Assembly: GCA_025677825.1 (NCBI GenBank)
Contig: JAIXMO010000032.1
Span: 62,001-126,000 of the forward strand
Source of the DNA: Helicostylum pulchrum
Taxonomy: Eukaryota > Mucoromycota > Mucoromycetes > Mucorales > Mucoraceae
DNA length: 64,000 nucleotides
Direction: 5' to 3'
Below the pieces are notes generated by a model. It did not search any database. It was not told the DNA's origin and was given only the letters and a program-made list of their open reading frames with translations. Below, in pieces: positions 60,503 through 64,000 of this stretch; the stretch's first letter is position 1; every line of letters begins with the position of its first letter. A program made the position numbers and the translations under genes.

Positions 60503-62477
60503 TTAAGCTTCTTCTAAGAAACGATACTCAAATCGAAATTCTGTCTTTTTACGTTGACACCAAGCACCTTCATAATCGAAATAGATGTATGTACCTTGTT
60601 CGTAATCATCTGTAATAATCTTTGGTTCTTCATGACGTTGGAACCAAGTTAAATACTTTTTATGGAATCTCCAAGATTGTTTCTTTAATTCCTTCGCTGC
60701 TAAATACCTACCACACACAAAAAAAAATGAGTTTAACTTGATTAATATCTAACTAAAGCCTGAACACTTACTGTTGATAAGTTCCTTGTTGATAATAAAA
60801 TATATAAAATAGAGTATCCATATCAAACTTATCAAATAATACAGGGTTATCAAATATAGCCAAAGGTTGTTGTGGGTAATAATTAGGTGTATTGAATGGA
60901 TTGCGAGGTTGATAAACTTTAGGTCTTTCTGAATCAATTAAATCGGGTACATGTTGTAAACTAGTATCCAACATTTGATTTATATATTGCGAGTTTTCCT
61001 CTTTATGTAACGCCTTATTTTTAACTGATTCAAACGAAGGTGCTAAATCGGCAAGTGAAGCAGGTAATCGTACATCACCTTGAGTTGCTTCATTTTTAGT
61101 ATTGGTAGGTGTTGCTGAATACTGGCTAGATAAAAGTGATTTTTTCGATTGATCAACAATCTTTGGTGGTTCATTCCAAGTAGAAGAGTTACCTTCAGCC
61201 GGTTTACTGATAGAGCGAGAACCGGCCGCTTGAGCATATTTTAAAGAAGGTGGTTCGTTCCAAGCAGACATATTGTTGTCGGCAGGTTTACTCACTGAGC
61301 GAGAACCTGCTGCTTGAGAATATTTTGCAGGTGTTTCCTTAGATACAGTCTTGACGGCACTCGAGTCAACTTCATCTTGTACTATGTTAAAAAGTTAATT
61401 CCTTACAAGCAAAAAAAAAAAAAAAACTCGCAATAAAAACCTACATGATTTGGGGCTTGATTTACTATTCGATTTACTAACTGGACTTGATACAGCTGAA
61501 TACTCCTACACTTTTTATATTAGTATTTTACCCCCGTATATGTATATATAAATAAATACTTACATCATCTTCAGCGTCAGCATCAGAACCAGATTTATCT
61601 AAGTGTTGGGGGGTGTATGTTAATTAAAAAAAGAAAAACAAATAAAATCAAGATTGCTTACTGTGAAATTCATCAGTTCGAATAGCATAAAGCTCTTCTT
61701 CTTCTTCCAAATTAAGCTCGTCGTATATACCCTCATCCTCTACAAAGTCTTGCTCTTGATTATATTCGACATAATATTGAATAGTATCCTTGCATTCATT
61801 AACACGATCGGGTTCAAGATGATCGTTTTCAAGTAATCTTAATATAAGTTCTAAGCGATTAACGTGATACTTTCTTCTTTCATTCATACGTTCCATTTCA
61901 TGTAAACGTTCAGCACGTTGATGGTCAGCCTTTTTATTACCACGTTTTGAAACTGTACCTTCCAATTGTTCAATTTCAAATTCGACAGTTTCAATCTGCC
62001 TTGAGAGTTCATCCACAGCATTTGTAACAAACTCGCAAGCATCAACCTTTTCTTGATCTTTAGGATCCAATTTTTCCTTTTGCATTAGTCCTTCCTTAGA
62101 ATACGCCTTTGTCTTCATTTCCTTTTCAACTTGTTTAAATCGTTCCATCTGTGCTTCAATTAACTTTCTATTTTCCATTAAAGCACGTTTATCCTTGATA
62201 TCGTTTGACGATAACCAAGTTTTAATTTGATCTCGAAGTCGTTGTAATTTCTTAATTTCCTTCTTTAAATCTTGTTCATACTTGTCTTTTTGATTGGCAT
62301 TATTGGTATAGTGTATTTTATCAAATATCGCCTCAAAAGTTTCTACGCCTTCGCTTACTTTCTTCAATAATCTGTCAATCTCGGCTACAAGAAAAAAAAA
62401 GTGTTACTTCTCAGCACACGTAAATATTTTTTTAAAAAAAAGACTTGACCCTTACATTGCAACTTTTTCATAGACAT
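60503..62477 (-). CDS. NOT3: CCR4-NOT complex subunit 3/5
   Basis: Exons 62456-62477, 61662-62384, 61564-61598, 61445-61505, 60772-61381 and 60503-60707 join to 551 aa. The N-terminal coiled coil is diagnostic: [38 protein letters not shown] and [21 protein letters not shown] Ser-rich linker follows. The C-terminal NOT-box ends with [20 protein letters not shown] and the [15 protein letters not shown] and RFEYRFLE segments. CCR4-NOT is the main cytoplasmic deadenylase and also senses codon optimality through Not5. The protein is a little shorter than yeast Not5 (560 aa) and much shorter than human CNOT3. An 81-base in-frame tandem duplication lies in exon 5. Confidence 0.93.
61162..61328 (-). 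repeat. 81-base tandem duplication in NOT3 exon 5
   Basis: Two units (61248-61328 and 61162-61242, separated by two codons) encode near-identical 27-residue blocks with [14 protein letters not shown] / [14 protein letters not shown] and WNEPP. Nucleotide differences at third positions suggest the duplication is not recent. Confidence 0.85.
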
Positions 62478-63610
62478 TGTAGATGGGATTTCTGCTTTAA
62501 AAAATAACAAGGAAAAAAAAATAAGTATGTTGCCCGTGAAAAAAAACCACCCTTTTTTCCCTCTTTTTTATAGCGCTGATTTAAAGAACTGTGGGATAAT
62601 TGTATTTCCCGTAGTTAGGTTATGAGAAGCCATACAAGCTTTTAGTCTTCTTCCAAGTGACGATATAATATAATTTTCTAATACAGAGTATACACGGTAT
62701 TTCAGACTATAATTATATAGGTTTCTAATACATTCTTAAAAAAAACAATCGCTAACGAGTGATGCTATCAAAATAAAACTCCCCAAAGTACGTCCAGTTA
62801 AGAGAGTAGATAGCTATCCATACTTTACTGTCATTATAAAAAAAAGGCACTAAAGACTAGATGTATAATTGATATCTTTATCGGTTACCTTTTAATTATA
62901 TTTATTTTATTGATGTTTTTAGCATATATACGTATTCAATTCGGTTAGTTTGTTATGTTCTACGCATCTGAAATACACCATGATTATATTAATATACACC
63001 AAAACCTTTGTCTACTATAATATAATAGACAAACCAAAACATTATGTGCAGTCTAAATAAGCATGTATGTTGACTCCCTAATTTTCCGCTCAGTTTATCC
63101 TGATTACCCGTTCTCCATATCCGCCAATCACTATAGGACTCTGTTAGAGTTCAGTAGGTAATCTAGCCAATAACGACGGGAATCTAGAGTAAACCTTGTT
63201 GGAGGTTTCTTTTCTTACAATACGAGCAGGTTACTACGGCATAGATTACAGCTGTTTTTGACTTGAAGGGTAGACTACTGCAATTTTGGCAAGAGTAGAG
63301 CTGCTTATTTAAACTATTGTAAAGAGCGATTGGTTCAAAACCAACCGTAAAAAGGCAACAAAAAAGCCAAAATAGAGTCAATGCTTAAAAAAAAAAAAAA
63401 AATCAAAAAACTCTAAATCAAAAAAGCTTTTAATTCTCTTTGATGATGTGTATCGAGAACAAACTGAGAGCAAAGCAAACTAAACTACTGTTGACGCTAA
63501 TGTACCAATTTAGATACCGAAAACGATGACATAGATTAAATTTTTTATTTTATAAACATACTATTTTTTTTTTTTCTTTTTTTTTCTTTCTTAAAAGAAC
63601 AGAATCGAAA
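62478..63610. other. Intergenic between divergent NOT3 and eRF3 genes
   Basis: About 1.1 kb. A minus-strand frame at 63184-63381 contains two CxxC knuckles (CQNC and CSYC, in YSCQNCSSLPFKSK and VVTCSYCKKRN). It could be a relic or a small gene, but no start, splice partner or family is evident. The remainder shows no coding signal. Confidence 0.35.
63184..63381 (-). pseudogene. Cys-knuckle peptide, possible relic
   Basis: An open frame ends LYSCQNCSSLPFKSKTAVIY, then AVVTCSYCKKRNLQQGLL and a stop. Four cysteines in two CxxC pairs suggest a former zinc-binding domain. The part before it (MTLFWLFCCLFTVG) looks like random AT-rich translation. Confidence 0.25.
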
Positions 63611-64000
63611 ATGAGTCAAGACGCTACAAACTCTTTCTCCAAGTTAAACTTGAATCCTGCAGCATCAGAGTGGAAACCTAGTTTCCAAGCAAAGTCTTTT
63701 GTTCCTACTTTTGGTGCACCTGCCGCTGCTCCTGCTCCTGCTGCTCCCGTTGCTGCTGAAGCTCCTGTTGCTGCTGAAGCTCCTGTTGCTGCACCTACTC
63801 CAGTTGCTGCTCCTGGTAAGTAAAAAAATGCAATAAACACTATTTATCTAAACTTATATCAATATTTAAACTTTATAGCCAAGACAGTAACGCTTCCTGA
63901 ATCCAAGCCTGCTCGTAAATACACTTTTTTATATACATATACATATATACATTGTCGTGATCTAACAGTTTTTTTAAAAAAATAGCTGTTGCCAAAGCTG
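63611..64000 (+). CDS. SUP35: Translation termination factor eRF3 (5' part, cut by the window end)
   Basis: Exons 63611-63815, 63879-63914 and 63986 onward are in frame; the gene runs off the right edge. The first 30 residues carry a PAM2-like motif, KLNLNPAASEWKPSFQAKSF, which in eRF3 binds the MLLE domain of poly(A)-binding protein. An Ala/Pro/Val repeat (PVAAEAPVAAEAPVAAPTPV) and a Lys-rich linker follow. No GTPase domain is visible because it would lie beyond 64000, so the call rests on the N terminus only. Other PAM2-bearing proteins remain possible. The tail lacks the Gln/Asn-rich prion domain of budding yeast Sup35. Confidence 0.6.

Overview
The window is AT-rich nuclear DNA of a filamentous fungus, most likely an early-diverging one (Mucoromycota, probably Mucorales). 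The basis is many short introns (about 45-110 bases) with GT-AG ends and TACTAAC-like branch points, oligo-T/oligo-A linkers, and a gene set that includes a Rab4-type GTPase and a PIG-Y subunit, which budding yeast lacks or has diverged. Genus cannot be fixed from the sequence alone. I rebuilt 24 complete intron-containing genes and one gene cut by the right edge. Exon joins were checked by reading-frame arithmetic and conserved motifs, not by transcripts.

Layout. 0-14 kb: a sparse left arm with decayed coding scraps, then a polyQ heat-shock factor (+), an arrestin-like trafficking adaptor (+), a broken WD40 gene (+) and a zinc/cation-diffusion transporter (-). 14-23 kb: an AIF/FSP1-like FAD oxidoreductase (+), a siderophore-iron transporter (-), decayed sequence and a DUF2470 membrane protein (-). 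Five perfect ATCWGATAA sites, the iron-regulatory GATA consensus of other fungi, lie in the non-coding DNA here. 23-34 kb: a tight minus-strand run of prefoldin-like protein, GCKIII kinase, Ddi1, Mga2/Spt23-like IPT-ankyrin factor and eIF3g. 35-38 kb: a Ubp9/13-like deubiquitinase and RPS14 (uS11), both +. 38-40 kb: relics.

40-53 kb: DPH6 (+) converges on MCY1 (-), followed leftward-reading by PIG-Y and TFIIE-beta. Then come a decayed Crypton/Ndc10-like relic, a zinc-finger/helical-repeat gene (-) sharing a 216-base promoter region with RPN3 (+), and a choline/ethanolamine phosphotransferase (-). 53-64 kb: an amino-acid permease (+), Rab4 (-), mitochondrial bL12 (-), a relic, NOT3/5 (-) and the 5' part of eRF3/SUP35 (+).

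Functionally this is mostly a housekeeping neighbourhood: protein quality control and proteasome (HSF, Ddi1, Rpn3, Ubp, prefoldin), translation (eIF3g, uS11, bL12m, Dph6, eRF3), transcription and mRNA turnover (TFIIE-beta, NOT3/5, Mga2-like), and membrane and transport (CDF, SIT, permease, Rab4, CPT, PIG-Y). I found no CRISPR array, rRNA, convincing tRNA gene, biosynthetic cluster or new multi-gene system. The best leads are the GATA-site cluster around the siderophore transporter, the Mga2-like factor without an obvious membrane anchor, extreme micro-exons, and scattered relics of mobile or multicopy genes.
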